A stretch of DNA of 64,000 bases from Nemertoderma westbladi (taxonomy: Eukaryota > Xenacoelomorpha > Nemertodermatida > Nemertodermatidae): the NCBI GenBank assembly GCA_032718475.1, contig JAUCBJ010000815.1:1-64000 (forward strand). The letters run 5' to 3'. A program made the position numbers and the translations under genes. Position 1 is the stretch's first letter. Every line of letters begins with the position of its first letter. A model generated the notes under the pieces. That model was not told where the DNA came from, searched no databases, and saw nothing but the letters and a program-made list of their open reading frames with translations. Below, piece by piece: positions 24,003 to 35,397 of this stretch.

Positions 24003-24300
24003 CCCCCCACCACCCCCCCCCCCCCCCTCTCGTCACTAACTAGTTGCGGTTGGACTGCCTTAGCACCCCCCCCCCCCCCCCCTCCCCGTCACTTCCATTT
24101 GCGCCCCATTTATTCCTAGGTTTCAAACTTCTGGTTATCATCAGCTGGGTGAGTTGTACTGAGCTACCAGATCGGATGAAGAATTCGCTATAGAGTGGGA
24201 TTTTTTTTTGTTTCAAACTTCTGGTTATCATCAGAAGTTATCATATGGTTATCATCAGTTATCATCAGAGTGTACTGAGCTACCAGCTACCGTCACTCAC
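24003..24300. repeat. Poly-C tracts and short direct repeats
   Basis: Two C-rich homopolymer tracts occur (about 24003-24027 and 24066-24085). Downstream, TTTCAAACTTCTGGTTATCA occurs at 24120 and 24210 and GGTTATCATCAG recurs again, showing local tandem duplication. Confidence 0.7.
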
Positions 24301-24589
24301 CCCACAACAATTCATTTATTATTATTAATAGTACTAAAAGTCTGATGGTGATCACACCGTTTTCCAGGGTTGTTTGTGAACGTTGATATCTTCCCTCTGA
24401 GTTAGCATTTTGTCCTGAACTTGGTACGAGAAGATTAGCCATAAAATTGTGCACATATTTGTACATGCATGGATAAATTGCTATTTAAATTTTTTAGATT
24501 TATGAAATCTGCACTTTATGAACATAAACTTGGTCAATTTGGACTAGAATCACCCGGTTGCTTCAAACTCAAGTTTTCATATTTGAGTT

Positions 24590-24860
24590 ATACTCTATGC
24601 AACAGGTTCGTGGGGCCTTCGCGCAGCACGAAGTGTATGATCCTTTGTATAGCACTAAAATTAGTGGACCTGGTCACTGCCCCTAGCGGCCATACAGACG
24701 AACTATAAAACTCTGTACAATTTATACACTTTTTATATACTACATGTGTACCAAGTTTGGTTTAATTTCATCAAAGATTCACCGACTCCGAATTAGTAGC
24801 ATTCAAACGATTTCGACAACGACAACGATGATGACAGACATCTACTAATTATAACAGGCT
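24590..24860 (-). repeat. Dispersed repeat with CAAACTTGGTACACATG core
   Basis: The complement contains AACCAAACTTGGTACACATG, shared with copies near 32700-32735 and 36345-36362 in the opposite orientation. The associated phrases TGGGGCCTTCGCGCAGC and GGCCCCACGAACGTG recur near 36410, 33988 and 56545. No ORF was found. Confidence 0.5.
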
Positions 24861-24939
24861 CATGCTAGACTTCGTGGCTTGCCTCACAAACAGTATGACC
24901 AGACCATTGGCTATGCTATATAGTTATAACTTGCTTCAC

Positions 24940-26545
24940 CGTACATATTTAGAATTATCTATTATCCAATTAATTTAATGTGTAATTATATATAATTTCA
25001 TGAAAAATATACTACCTTTTGTATTATTACCTTTATGGTTTAGCTGTTGAACAATGTATATTATAGTTTTATTGCAAATGATTTTCTATTTATATTATTG
25101 CATGGATTTTTCTGTTGCTAATTGGAGAGAAACATTTACCAATAATTCTAACGCAACGAAATCAGATATATATCACAAGTATTATATCAATATCCTTCAA
25201 GATGATTTTGATGAAGTTCTCAATTGGTTTAATGGATATAAAAATGTTGTAGAATTCTTCGGCGCAAAAATTCTCACACCATACATATTGATAAATAATA
25301 TATTTGGATTGGTTGAAAATATATTTATAATTATCACGATATTTCGCAAAAAATCATTTAACACTCTGTTTTATAGAATGTTAGCTGTTAAGTCAGTTTT
25401 TGATATTCTCATATCTTTTGGATCTCTATTAGTTCATGGCAGTAATTATGGTTGGTTCAGCAGCTCCATTACAGTTGAAAAGGTCAATGGCATTACCATA
25501 AACCACTTGCATTGTTATAACGTTATTTACTGGATATTTCAGCTTTATTGGCAAATGCTAAACTGGTTTGTAAAGAATGAAAATGATACACTGATATTAA
25601 TAATGGGTGTAGAACGCGTATCAGCACTCTATTTACCAGTTTGGTATAAAAATACAAAATTGAAAAACAATAATATGATTTTCTACATTGTATTACTGCT
25701 ATTTATATATACAGCTTGTTTTTACTGGCCTTTTGCTCTATTGTATATGCCTGAAATTCGTTATGTTGATAGACATAGGCAATATTGGGCAATATACAAT
25801 TATTGGGAAGCGCATAACATATATATCCATAGAGCTTATCAATTTCTTGATTATTTCTCTCCTATTAGAAAAAGCGTACAAGTTCTCGGAATATTAATTA
25901 TCAATTGGCTTATGATTTGTAAATTAAGAAAACTAAATTACGACAAACAAAATTCATCATCTGGCAAATTGGTTGCAGCAGCACGTTTGATGCTAATAAA
26001 TGGGATATTGATGTGCATAAAAGATGTTCTCTACGTGTTGTGGTACATAATATCCAAATATCACGACACAATTGAAGCCCAAATAGGACCAAAATCAACA
26101 ATAACGGAAGTAATGCATTGGAAGAAACTATGGCTTGCCAATGATTACATCGCTGAATTAAGTCATTGTCTTTTTATTACTTACTGTATAGATTTTTACC
26201 TCATGTATATGTTTGTAGGTAGTTTTAGAAATGCTGTAAAGGTCAACATATTTAAACCGTTAAGAAAATATTATAAAATAAGTCGATAGACATAAAATAG
26301 TGAATCGAAACTGATATATTTTCAAACTATTGTCTATTAGATATAAACTGGAGCCCTGTGTGGTAAAAGTTCACTTTCGGCAGTATTTGACAACTAATAT
26401 TTATTATTCTGTATTATTTTAACTTCTAATAATTGGCGAATTGCACATCCTTCCTTATCATTATAATTAATGTATATCCTTATTTGTAATTACTATTTGT
26501 TTGCTTAAAAGATTATTGGTTAAATATTATATTAGATTGTTTTTC
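24940..26545. repeat. Direct duplication block, copy 2 (receptor gene with flanks)
   Basis: Counterpart of 13062-14670. Flanking noncoding DNA is nearly as similar as the coding part, implying a recent duplication. Confidence 0.85.
25054..26289 (+). CDS. Divergent seven-transmembrane (GPCR-like) receptor, copy 2
   Basis: This intact 411-residue ORF is the paralogue of 13177-14412, with the same seven hydrophobic segments and the ERVSALY motif after TM3. Relative to copy 1 there is one inserted Val near the N-terminus, one lost Asn, and about 41 substitutions. These cluster before TM1 (GYKNVVEFFGAK against GYYSVVDFFLAK), around TM6 (KDVLYVLWY against KDLFKVIWY) and before TM7 (nine changes in about 25 residues). 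The stretch from the fourth segment to the start of the sixth is almost unchanged even at the DNA level. By eye only about seven codons differ synonymously. It is inferred to be a plasma-membrane receptor; the ligand is unknown. Confidence 0.75.
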   Translation: MYIIVLLQMIFYLYYCMDFSVANWRETFTNNSNATKSDIYHKYYINILQDDFDEVLNWFNGYKNVVEFFGAKILTPYILINNIFGLVENIFIIITIFRKKSFNTLFYRMLAVKSVFDILISFGSLLVHGSNYGWFSSSITVEKVNGITINHLHCYNVIYWIFQLYWQMLNWFVKNENDTLILIMGVERVSALYLPVWYKNTKLKNNNMIFYIVLLLFIYTACFYWPFALLYMPEIRYVDRHRQYWAIYNYWEAHNIYIHRAYQFLDYFSPIRKSVQVLGILIINWLMICKLRKLNYDKQNSSSGKLVAAARLMLINGILMCIKDVLYVLWYIISKYHDTIEAQIGPKSTITEVMHWKKLWLANDYIAELSHCLFITYCIDFYLMYMFVGSFRNAVKVNIFKPLRKYYKISR

Positions 26546-27600
26546 TAGATCCCCCGGGTTTGGGTGTTTTATTTTATACGAAAGATTATAATTACTTGCC
26601 AGTTGTGAATAATAGAAGATAAAAGTTATATCATATCAGTACTGCATTTTCTATGAGGAATGTTTAATTGTTTAATTGTTTAAATGTATTTATATGTTTG
26701 TAATATGGCATGATCGGGTTTGTTTTGTAACCAATTGCATAGCACAACCACTTATGAATGTGACTTGGCAGTGTGAATGACCATGTGAAATGTGGCCAGA
26801 TGGTTGTGAAAAACAGAAACTTGACAAGGTTGTAATGTTGTGACCAAGTTGGGATATGATCAGATAGGGATGTTACTATATATGTATATATATAGGGAAG
26901 CTTTCAGTTAGATGAGAATATGTAACAAGGTACAGGTAGGCTCTAAATAGGACTGTGACAATGTTGGATGCACCAGGTGGGAATGAAGCCCCAAGAAGGA
27001 TAGGAACGTGAGATCAATTTAGGCAAATTAATGAATGCAATTTATCCACTCCCATTTTCAAACTTCATAAGTTCAGGAAGGTGGCAACCTTTTAGTCACC
27101 TCCAATATTGGAACTTATGATAGTGGTAGTCATCCCATTATCTCTGTCTGAGTTTTAGTATGTACAATAAATATAGACAAAGTTTTAAAATATGATAAAG
27201 ATTAAAGATAAAGATAATAGAGCTCAAAAGAATAAACAATTTCAATCAAAATAACAATGATTAGCTCACCACAAATTTTCTGCCCATCACACACATTGAC
27301 TTTCTAAAATTATAGATAAAACACTTATGGGTATGATGACGCTAAGAAATAATTATATAAATAAATAAATATAGCTGGGAGTCAGTCAAGTGGTATTCTG
27401 ATATACTGTAGTACAGTACTCATATTATGTGGGATATGATATTACATGTTGTAGCCCTACCGGTACCCTATCATAATGTTACATGTTAGTTGACAGTATA
27501 GAACATTGGAACATTGTTTCATCTCGCCTAGTTTCACACTCAGCTATGTTCCAAATTTAGTGAAAGTGAAACCGCGAACCCTGGCAATGATATTATCCAA
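26546..27600. other. AT-rich spacer
   Basis: No gene, RNA or clear repeat is supported here. Confidence 0.5.
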
Positions 27601-27611
27601 TAACTATCGCA

Positions 27612-27810
27612 TTGACGGAATTTCCTCTCATCGACAGCCTCCTCGCTTCGACAGAGTTTCCCCACACTGACGGAGTTTCCTCACATCGATGGAGTTTCCT
27701 CGCATTGATGGAGTTTCCTCGCATCGACGGAGTTTCCTCACATCAACAGAGTTTCCTCTCATTGAAGGAGTTTCCTCTCATCGACGGAGTTTCCTCGCAT
27801 CCCTTCGGAG
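27612..27810. repeat. 19-bp minisatellite
   Basis: There are about eight to nine degenerate units of a 19-bp motif, CATCGACGGAGTTTCCTCG and variants (clear from about 27665 to 27800). The unit is not a multiple of three, so the repetitive peptides in two frames are artefacts. Confidence 0.85.
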
Positions 27811-27895
27811 TATCCTCGCCCTCGCATCACTTTGGAGTGATTCTTCCATGGAACCGATTGTTACTCATATCGGTTTAGCATTCCTCTAATCTTAG

Positions 27896-28617
27896 ATGGC
27901 TCAACCTACAACTAGGTCTACAGGTGAGTCTATGATTGTAGGGTCAGGATGTGGATATGAGGATTCCCATGATGGCGCCTCATTTGCAGACAAGCTTCGG
28001 TTGATTGAGATCCATGAGCGTTATGTTCATTCTGGTAATCAAAGGACAGCACCAGTTGCTAATAACCGTCCTGAAAAACCAAAACAACCAACCTTATCTC
28101 TCACGGATGAACATGTTAGTGAAGAAAATTTTATTTGCAATTTTATTAAGCAATAAGCAATATTATTAACAATTAGCTAATATTCCTTCCTAGCAAGCCA
28201 CAACAACACCTCCTCCAGTGTTTGGATGAGGACATAGCAATTTGCTATTCTCAAATTTTGGCGAGGCTGTTTCTAGTCTATCCTAAGACGAGTTGTTCAA
28301 TAGTCTAATGGTGGTCAAGTCACGTAATAAATTAGTAGCCACACTCAGACTGCAAAATAAACATCAAGGCCATGACCAACCTGACCAGACTGTAGTTGTA
28401 ATATCGAGTAGTTGCTAATATCGAGTATGCTGCAAACAACCGAATTGTGGGCAGAAGTGGACTACACTGTTGAAATGGTCCTACACCAGTTGATCTTTGG
28501 ACTCTCAGATGAAGAAATTCAACTGGAATTGCTTGCCAAGATGACAATAACACTACCGGATGCAGAGAGTTTTATTGCTACCAAAGAGAGTGGCAAGTGG
28601 AGTCAAGCTGCTATATA
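27896..28617 (+). pseudogene. gag: Retrotransposon Gag relic
   Basis: Several plus-strand pieces resemble a gypsy-type Gag in order: NRPEKPKQPTLSLTDEHVSEENFICNF (about 28065-28150), LLQCLDEDIA near 28215, VATLRLQNKHQGHD near 28335, and FGLSDEEIQLELLAKM followed by ITLPDAESFIATKESGKWS (28497-28605). The last matches the usual end of the capsid domain in such elements (GL.D.EIQ..LL...., .E...F..AKE.GK). Frames change between pieces, with stops. No protease or RT follows; a minus-strand LINE begins at once. Confidence 0.5.
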
Positions 28618-28649
28618 AGAAATGGACGTATGAATGGTTATCTCTGGTT

Positions 28650-30470
28650 TATCTACCTACTACTACTAGGATCGGCATGCTGCATTGCAGCTGCATTTTT
28701 AAGAATGCTGTGCCGGCTTATCGACAAAATTGCACCGCCACAACTCCCTATCACCCATGACATTTGCTAGATCATCCGCATCTTCAAGGCCAGTGTCCTT
28801 TAAGATGCGTCTCAAGAAAGTCATGGGCTGTCCACCATGCTTATTCGCTCCATGAGGCTGCCAAAGTACAAGATTATGCACTGGCTGGTCCTCACGGCGA
28901 AAGCAATGTCCTGCAAAGCGGAGGCGATTTTGTTCTAGTGTCAAGCTTGGGGGAACCAATGAGACACCTCCAATGTTATATAGTGTCTGGTTGGAGATGT
29001 GAGCATTGTACTTGACACAATGAACCCGGCGTAGCATTCTTGTGAATATGCCATCCAGAGATTTGGTGTCCTCAGCAGTTAGAGCCCAGCATGGACTCAC
29101 ATAGAGGAGTACTGGAACTACTGCTGCTCTAAATAATCGGACCTTAAGTTTCCGATTAATTCTCGGGGACTTCCAAATCCTGGAAAACCTATTCAAGGCT
29201 GCCCATGCCTTTCCCTTACGTATTCGAAGGTCCTCATCTGACTTCCGGATCCATGATTCCAGGTAACAGAAGTCATCCACATGCTCAAGCATACCATCTT
29301 TTGAACTTATGCTCATCCGATCAGAGACTTGCTGAGGACTTTCAAAGTTAACTGTCAGAATTTTGGTCTTTCTGGAGTTAATAAAAAGACCAACACTAGA
29401 AGCAGCATGTTCTAATGAGCTGAGGAGCCGTTGGGCTCCCTCTAGAGATTCTGAGAGTACTCCTAAGTCATCAGCAAAGTCTAGATCAGTTAGGTACTTG
29501 GCAGGATTTCCTCGAATTCTAGAGCCAGTAGGTGGAGTTATCATCACCCCATCATCATTATGATGATCTAAGGACATGCGTAGAACATAGTCAACAACAA
29601 TTATGAACATGAATGGTGCAAGTGTGTCTCCCTGGAGGACGCCCCATAACACTTCAAATGGTTCTGTGTCACCGTCAACAGTAGACACAAATGTTGTCGA
29701 ACCATCGTATACTGATCTGATTGCTGCAATAATTTCAGCAGGAATCCCATATAATGAAAGTATGCTGAACATACGTGAGCGAGAGACTGAATCAAAGGCC
29801 TTGAAGAAGTCAACAAAGATAACAGCCAGATGCATGTCTTTCTTTTTTGATAACTCTTCAATTATCCTTCTAAGTGCCAAAATGGGCTCCATGGTCCCAC
29901 GACCTTTACGGAACCCATTCTGATTTCCACGGAGCAGTCTCTCAATGGGATCTCTGATACGATTTAATAGAATTCTATTATATAGTATAGCTTTGCAGCA
30001 ATTGAGATCAATGAGATTCCCCGAAAAGAACCATAGAGTGTTAGGTTGCCCTTCTTGGGAACTGGCACCAACTTATTTGTTTTCATTTCTTGTGGGACTC
30101 TTGTTGTACGGTACATGTCTACTATGATGGGATAGATGAGCTTTAAACACTCAGGTATTTTAAAGACCTCAGGGGGAACACCATCTACTCCACTGGCACG
30201 ATTGGTCTTAATGCTCTTTGCAGCAGCCTTCACTTCTGCAAAGGATATATCACCAATGGGAATATCTGGGAGTACAGACTCAGGCACTTTTACTTCTATC
30301 AAGTTATCAGGCAATACCCTGTCATTATTGAAGAGCTTTTCAAAGTGGCTTCCAACCATTGAGGCGATCCGCTGGTGATTCTGCCTTAACCTTGGTGGTT
30401 GGTTGGCTTTTTCGACCAGCAAGCAAGTTGATCGATCTCCATGCCTGGGATGATTGCCTGCCTGCTTTAT
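28650..30470 (-). pseudogene. LINE reverse transcriptase copy, best preserved in window
   Basis: Two overlapping minus frames cover the RT. 30422-29964 carries HFEKLFNNDRVLPDN, FAEVKAAAKSIKTNRASGVD, PPEVFK and KTNKLVPVPKKGN; 29892-28699 carries MEPILALRRIIEELSKKKDM, FVDFFKAFDSVSR (first catalytic Asp), GVLQGDTLAPF, FADDLGVL (catalytic DD) and GLFINSRKTKILTVN. The C-terminal region contains RMLRRVHCVKYN, LRFAGHCFRRED and HGGQPMTFLRRIL. A frameshift near 29930-29970 separates the frames. No apurinic endonuclease domain is present, so the copy is 5'-truncated. It ends in CTA repeats at 28657-28669. In a full element the protein would nick DNA and copy the RNA at the target site. Confidence 0.85.
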
Positions 30471-30584
30471 CTACCTACAAAAAGGATGGCACCAAATGAA
30501 GGAAGGAAACCAAATGGGATGAGACAAAGATTAAGTCTTTTCCCCTTCAAACCACATCTACATATGGGCATTGTTGCGTATGGG

Positions 30585-30990
30585 CACTTAAATGCCATAA
30601 ATTAGCTGTTTGTTTATTACTACGGTACCATTTATATTTTCCCTGAATACAATAGTGACTGATAACGATAACCTGCAATGTGCCGTAAATAAATATTTAT
30701 TCTTCAGGGTGTCAGCGTACAATAGAGCTACTATTGTCCTACACACTGTCTCCTTATCTTTTTTGAATTTTTGAACCTGCTGGGAGAACAGAAACAGGTT
30801 CAGATGTGCATTTTTTGCTAACACAAACAGGTTCAGATGTGCATTTTTTGCTGGGTCTAAATTTTGACAGTGCAATATGTCATTGCATTGATGCATTGAG
30901 ATAAGATGTCTTTGAAGATAAATTTTTATTATATATTATTAATATATATAATAATAATAAATTGAAGTAAATAATAAAAAGACCAATATC
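30585..30990. repeat. Dispersed repeat, copy of 9912-10290
   Basis: Same blocks as at 9.9-10.3 kb, including a TTTTTTGCTGGGTC segment that here occurs once in full and once in part (30800 and 30843). Confidence 0.55.
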
Positions 30991-31045
30991 CCGCTGCTAA
31001 AAGATATATTTATTTCGCTAATTTTCGAGTTGGCATTACCCTTAA

Positions 31046-32464
31046 CCCTAATAAACCCGGGCGGAGGGGGTCAATATGACCCCCCCCCCCCCCCCCCGTG
31101 GTTTTTTTATTATAATTCTGAAACAAAAGCAGTTGGGAATCTGAAATTTTATGACTTTCCTAAAAATCTATTGTCTTCCAAGTAGTGAAAACCGTTTTCA
31201 AAGATATTGGGCAGTTTTTGAGTTATAGCACCATTTTTTAACCCTACTTTTGGCACTTTTTTTTGAGACGTTTTTTGAAAATTACATTTCATCAAATATG
31301 AATTGTAACATCTCTATTTTTTATTTACACCGGTTTTTTGGTCTTAGCAATTGGATGGAATTCATATAAATTGATTTAGAAATTTCAAACTTGTTTTTTT
31401 CGACGGGTGCCAAAATTTGGTGCCAGCACCAAATTTTGAAATATGCCAATTTTGTAAATTGATTGTTTGAAACTTTTTTTTTACGCAATTGTTTTAGAGG
31501 TTTATGTTTGTTCTGAATTCAATGGAATATATATTTATCGAACTAAACATTTCAAAGTTGTATTTTTCGTAAGTGGGTGCAAAATGTTGTGCTAGCACCA
31601 AATTTTGAAAACCATCAAATATATCAATTGATTGTATCACCTTGTTTCTTGCGTTATACGGGTTTGTGAGGGTTCTGAATTCAATGGAATCAGTAAAAAT
31701 TTCATAAGAGTTTTCAAACTTCTATTTTTCGCCGGTGGGTGAAAATTGTTGTGCGAACACCAAATTTTGGAAAATAAGCAAATTGATCAGTAGATCAGTG
31801 ATCAGTAGATTAGTATATACTATCATCTTGTTTCTTGCATTATACGGGTTTATGAGGGTCCTGAATCCGATGGAATCAATAAAAACAGCACTGGACATCG
31901 CAAACTTGTACTTTTTGGTGATGGGTACGAAATTTGGTGCTAGCACGAAAATTTGCCAAATTACGCCGAAAAATACAAGTAGCAATGATCTGGCATATTA
32001 GAAATGTATTCCATTAGAATCAGCGCCCTAGAAAACCTGAAAATGTGAATTTATAGCATCGCATAAGTGAATTAAAAATTTTGTGTTCTAACTGAAAAGT
32101 TCTGGTTTCTTGTTTTTTTCCTACGTAGAGAGGACTAAACAGCCATTTATAGTAATCATATCATTTTCAAATATTTGCCAATGTATTTTGCGCCCCAGAA
32201 AACCTGTATTGAGAAACAATTAGCCGAAAAATGTAACTTTAAAATTTTGTGAAAATTATGCACTACTTGTAATTTTGTTTTGGTGCTGCAATATAACCAC
32301 CCCAGTACATTTTTTCGAAAAATTTTTTTCGGTCGGATCCAGACTAGTGATACCTACGTACAAATAAAAAATCAGACGTTTTCGTAAAAATTTGTAGATT
32401 TTAGAGGGAGGGATATGACCCCCCCGGTATTTGTACAACATTTTATAGCCCGGTACTAATAGGG
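31046..32464. mobile_element. TTAA-flanked non-autonomous DNA element (piggyBac-like ends)
   Basis: TTAA at 31042-31045 and 32465-32468 flanks inverted ends CCCTAATAAACCCGGGC and, read inward from the right, CCCTATTAGTACCGGGC (13 of 17 match). TTAA target sites and ends starting with C/G triplets are typical of piggyBac superfamily elements. The interior carries no transposase, but it has about four diverged units of roughly 165-185 bp, each with GAATTCAATGGAAT and GCACCAAATTTTG (from about 31345, 31505, 31670 and 31855). Outside the TTAA sites, about 31000-31025 and 32490-32520 are also inverted copies of each other (AAAGATATATTTATTTCGC). Confidence 0.55.
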
Positions 32465-32534
32465 TTAATCATGCTATAATTGTAGCTAAATTTGCGAAAT
32501 AAATATATCTTTTTTAAAAACAGAGGGATATTAT

Positions 32535-32840
32535 GGGGCGAGCGACGAAAGTAAGCCAGCTTAGCATACAGGTACCACTAACTCAATCGGTGTGTCTGTT
32601 GTTCTGTCGTTCTGTCATTCTGTTAAGTTCAATTTGAAATGTTAATAACATTTAATAACGAATTAATAATTTAATTAATTAATAACATAACGTTAATAAA
32701 TAAAATTTAACCAAACTTGGTACACATGTACAGTAGTCTGACCAAAGTTTAGAAATTTTCCTATTTGAATTTCCGTGTGGCTTTCGAGAAGCTAAGATAA
32801 TAGCAGTTAATTAGTTAATTAACTTGATTAGGGTAAAAAC
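32535..32840 (+). repeat. Dispersed repeat, CAAACTTGGTACACATG family
   Basis: It starts GGGGCGAGCGACGAAAG, then CTTAGCATACAGGTACCA, then a GTTCTGTCGTTCTGTC block, then CCAAACTTGGTACACATG. The same order is seen at 36206-36430. No ORF. Confidence 0.55.
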
Positions 32841-33042
32841 AGCAATTTCAACCTGCCTCTTAAAGGATATTAATTATTTTCTAGTATAAGATTGTGAATA
32901 ATCTATATATGAAACAACTTTATTTATCCATAACTATTCACCATTGTAACTATATTAATATTTAAAACTTATAAACTACCACCAAAGCCGTAAGTTACAA
33001 ACCAGAAAATCTAAGCCTTGTAACAAAATCCAATCTCACTCC

Positions 33043-33537
33043 TTACATGGTTCCCCTCAATCCGGAGCCGTCCCCGAATGCGAGCCCGCGCCAGGAACGC
33101 CGTCCACCTTGAAGACAGAGGGAGCTTGATCGCAGGAGGGAAAATTCCAGCCTCCAACGCACTCCACCCTGGATACAGGCGAATCCTCGGTTCCTCATTG
33201 ATTCCCGTCTAGCAACGAGGGTTTCAGCCAGGTGTCGGTTGAGGATCTTGGCTTCTGAGTACCACACTCGGTTAGAGGTACCTACTAGTGGTTTGAAGGC
33301 ATTGCGCCTGTATTCACATACAACCTGGTGGTGCTACTTCTTCTGGCATGCACGCTGCTCCAGGAGGGACTCTGTCGACTGGTTGGCCTGGATATACGAA
33401 GTTGCGTCAGGGTTGATAACCGCGATGTCGAACGACGCAACCTGTTGATTTCCCCAGACCACCTGGCTGACCAGGTCGGCGTGGATTCCTTGGGATTCTT
33501 GATATTGCCTATTAGATGGGAAACAGTCCGATCTCAT
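33043..33537 (-). pseudogene. Relic resembling the C-terminus of a reverse transcriptase ORF
   Basis: One minus frame runs from 33537 to 33043 with a single TAG near 33334. It reads VASFDIAVINPDATSY, QSTESLLEQRACQKK, stop, then VCEYRRNAFKPLVGTSNRVW, ILNRHLAETLVARR. The order FD(I/V)AV.NP, then a helix, then C....AF.PLV is what I know from regions C-terminal to RT in several LINE-type elements. It differs from the LINE family elsewhere in this window. Assignment is tentative; no RT core is present. Confidence 0.35.
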
Positions 33538-33540
33538 ATC

Positions 33541-34100
33541 ACCACTCAGCTTGATTTATCTTGCTCAATGATTGGCTGAATTTAATCGTGATTCTTTAGA
33601 TATTAGCTAAATGATTTCGTTGAGGCATTGACATGATAAATTAATATTTCTGCATCAATACTATCGGCATAAGGTAAGTTTTAATAATTTTTACAAATTG
33701 GGTTACCTCCGCACCTAAAAATATATTACTTTTAAAACACTAATTTCCTGATAATACCTCTGCCTTTCATTAATCCTTTGTGTTCCTTTGCAGTTGGGGT
33801 GGTGCCGATTAAGAGGGCGGTGTAACGGCGGGTAACTTTCCTCTCTTCTTTGATTTATTCTTATTATTGGTGATTTGGTTACATTTCTTAATTATTTATT
33901 TAAATTTCTTAAGTACCGATTTTGGGATAGAATTACCCAATTTTAATCTGTATCTGATATCTGAGCGATCTGATCGTCCTGCGCGATGGCCCCACGAACG
34001 TGTTCTCTTTATTACTGTACTTACTATAATTTAATATTAATATTATCAATTGACCGAATCACGCACCCTGTGGTTGTATTTTCTGCTTGAGTTTTATAAT
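33541..34100. other. Spacer with repeat phrase shared with 56.4-56.6 kb
   Basis: AATTTTAATCTGTATCTGATA and GGCCCCACGAACGTG (33943-34003) resemble 56496-56555. No gene is supported. Confidence 0.4.
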
Positions 34101-34474
34101 TTATACAATTATTAATATATATATCTATATATCTTTCAATATAATTTAATGTAGCTGCGTAATGCAGTTGCAACGCAGCTGCATTATATTATATGCAAAG
34201 ATTATACATCCTGCAAGTTACATATTACATATATAATAAAACTGTGCCTGTTTGTCAACAAAATTGCACCTCCACAACTCCCTATCACCCATCACATTTG
34301 CAAGATCATCCGCATCTTCAAGGCCCGTGTCCTTTATGAGGTTCTCATGAAAGGGCTGTCCACCATGCTTATGCACTGCATGGGGCCGCCAAAGTACAAG
34401 ATTATGCACTGGCTGGTCCTCACAGCAAAAGCAATGTCAAAGTGGAGGTTGTTCAGTTCAAGTGTTAAGCTTAA

Positions 34475-35213
34475 GGGGGGGGGGGGGGGGGGGGGTACAC
34501 CATTTTCGGACAACTCTTCGATTTATCACTCTCAGCGTTTCAAAATTGTTTGGTTTTGGCTAAAATTTGGCATATAGGTGCCTAAGATGCTATTCTACAT
34601 GACAGGTCAGAATTTTTGTTTTTTTTTTCGCTATTTAATATTAGTTAATACTAGTTAACAATTAAAAAAACTTGGTTGCGCTTAAAACCTTAAGGCTTTT
34701 ACAGTTTTGAATCTAATCACATGAAAGTTTTTTTATATGATAGATCAAAGATGGGGCAACATAACTATCAGGCGAAATTTTGTAAAAATAATTTTGCACC
34801 GCTAGGTTGCGCTGAAAATTTATGCTAATTTTTAGGTTTTTTATAAATAGTATTAAAGTTTATTAACAAAAAATTTCGAAAAGTTGTCTGATACTTTTAT
34901 GAAGGGTGGCTATCTAGACACCTACGGGAAGTTTCAGACTAATTACTCAAAAATTGTAGAAGTAGTAGGGTTTTGAAGTTGACAATTTCATATAAAAAAT
35001 ATTTGGAGATAATCGACCTTTCATTATACATAGTAATAGTAATTTAATAGGATTCCCTAAATGGAAATTTACATAACTTGAAAACTAAAAGAGTTATTAA
35101 ATAGCGGTTTTCAGATTTGGAAACACCAGTCAATGGTGCATTCTATAGACCATAAAAAAATTTCGACATATTTTGGACCAAAATGGTGTACCCCCCCCCC
35201 CCCCCCCCCCCCC
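34475..35213. mobile_element. TTAA-flanked MITE with poly-G/poly-C terminal repeats
   Basis: TTAA at 34471-34474 and 35214-35217 flanks a 21-G run plus TACACCATTTT on the left and AAAATGGTGTA plus a 23-C run on the right, so the ends are inverted repeats beginning with G homopolymers. It sits inside a LINE relic: the uninterrupted LINE equivalent at 10578-10600 runs straight through the join. There is no ORF. A second, end-less copy of the interior is at about 57026-57449. TTAA target and G-starting ends suggest a piggyBac-type non-autonomous element. Confidence 0.7.
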
Positions 35214-35397
35214 TTAAGGATACTAATGAAATACATCTAATGTTGTATAGAGTCTGATTCGAGATGTGTTCATCATACTTGACACAATCCGGTGCAGCAT
35301 TCTTGTGTAAGTGCTATCCAGAGATTTGATAGCCTCTGCAGTTACACCCAGCATGGACTCCCATAAAGAGAACTGGTACTAGTACTGCCATAAATAA

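Noticed and set aside
24040-24231. Short minus-strand ORF across poly-C tracts
   Set aside because: Generated by homopolymer and short direct repeats.
27612-27878. Repetitive peptide resembling a short repeat protein, or a CRISPR-like array
   Set aside because: The 19-bp unit is not a multiple of three and there are no unique spacers; it is a minisatellite in eukaryotic DNA.
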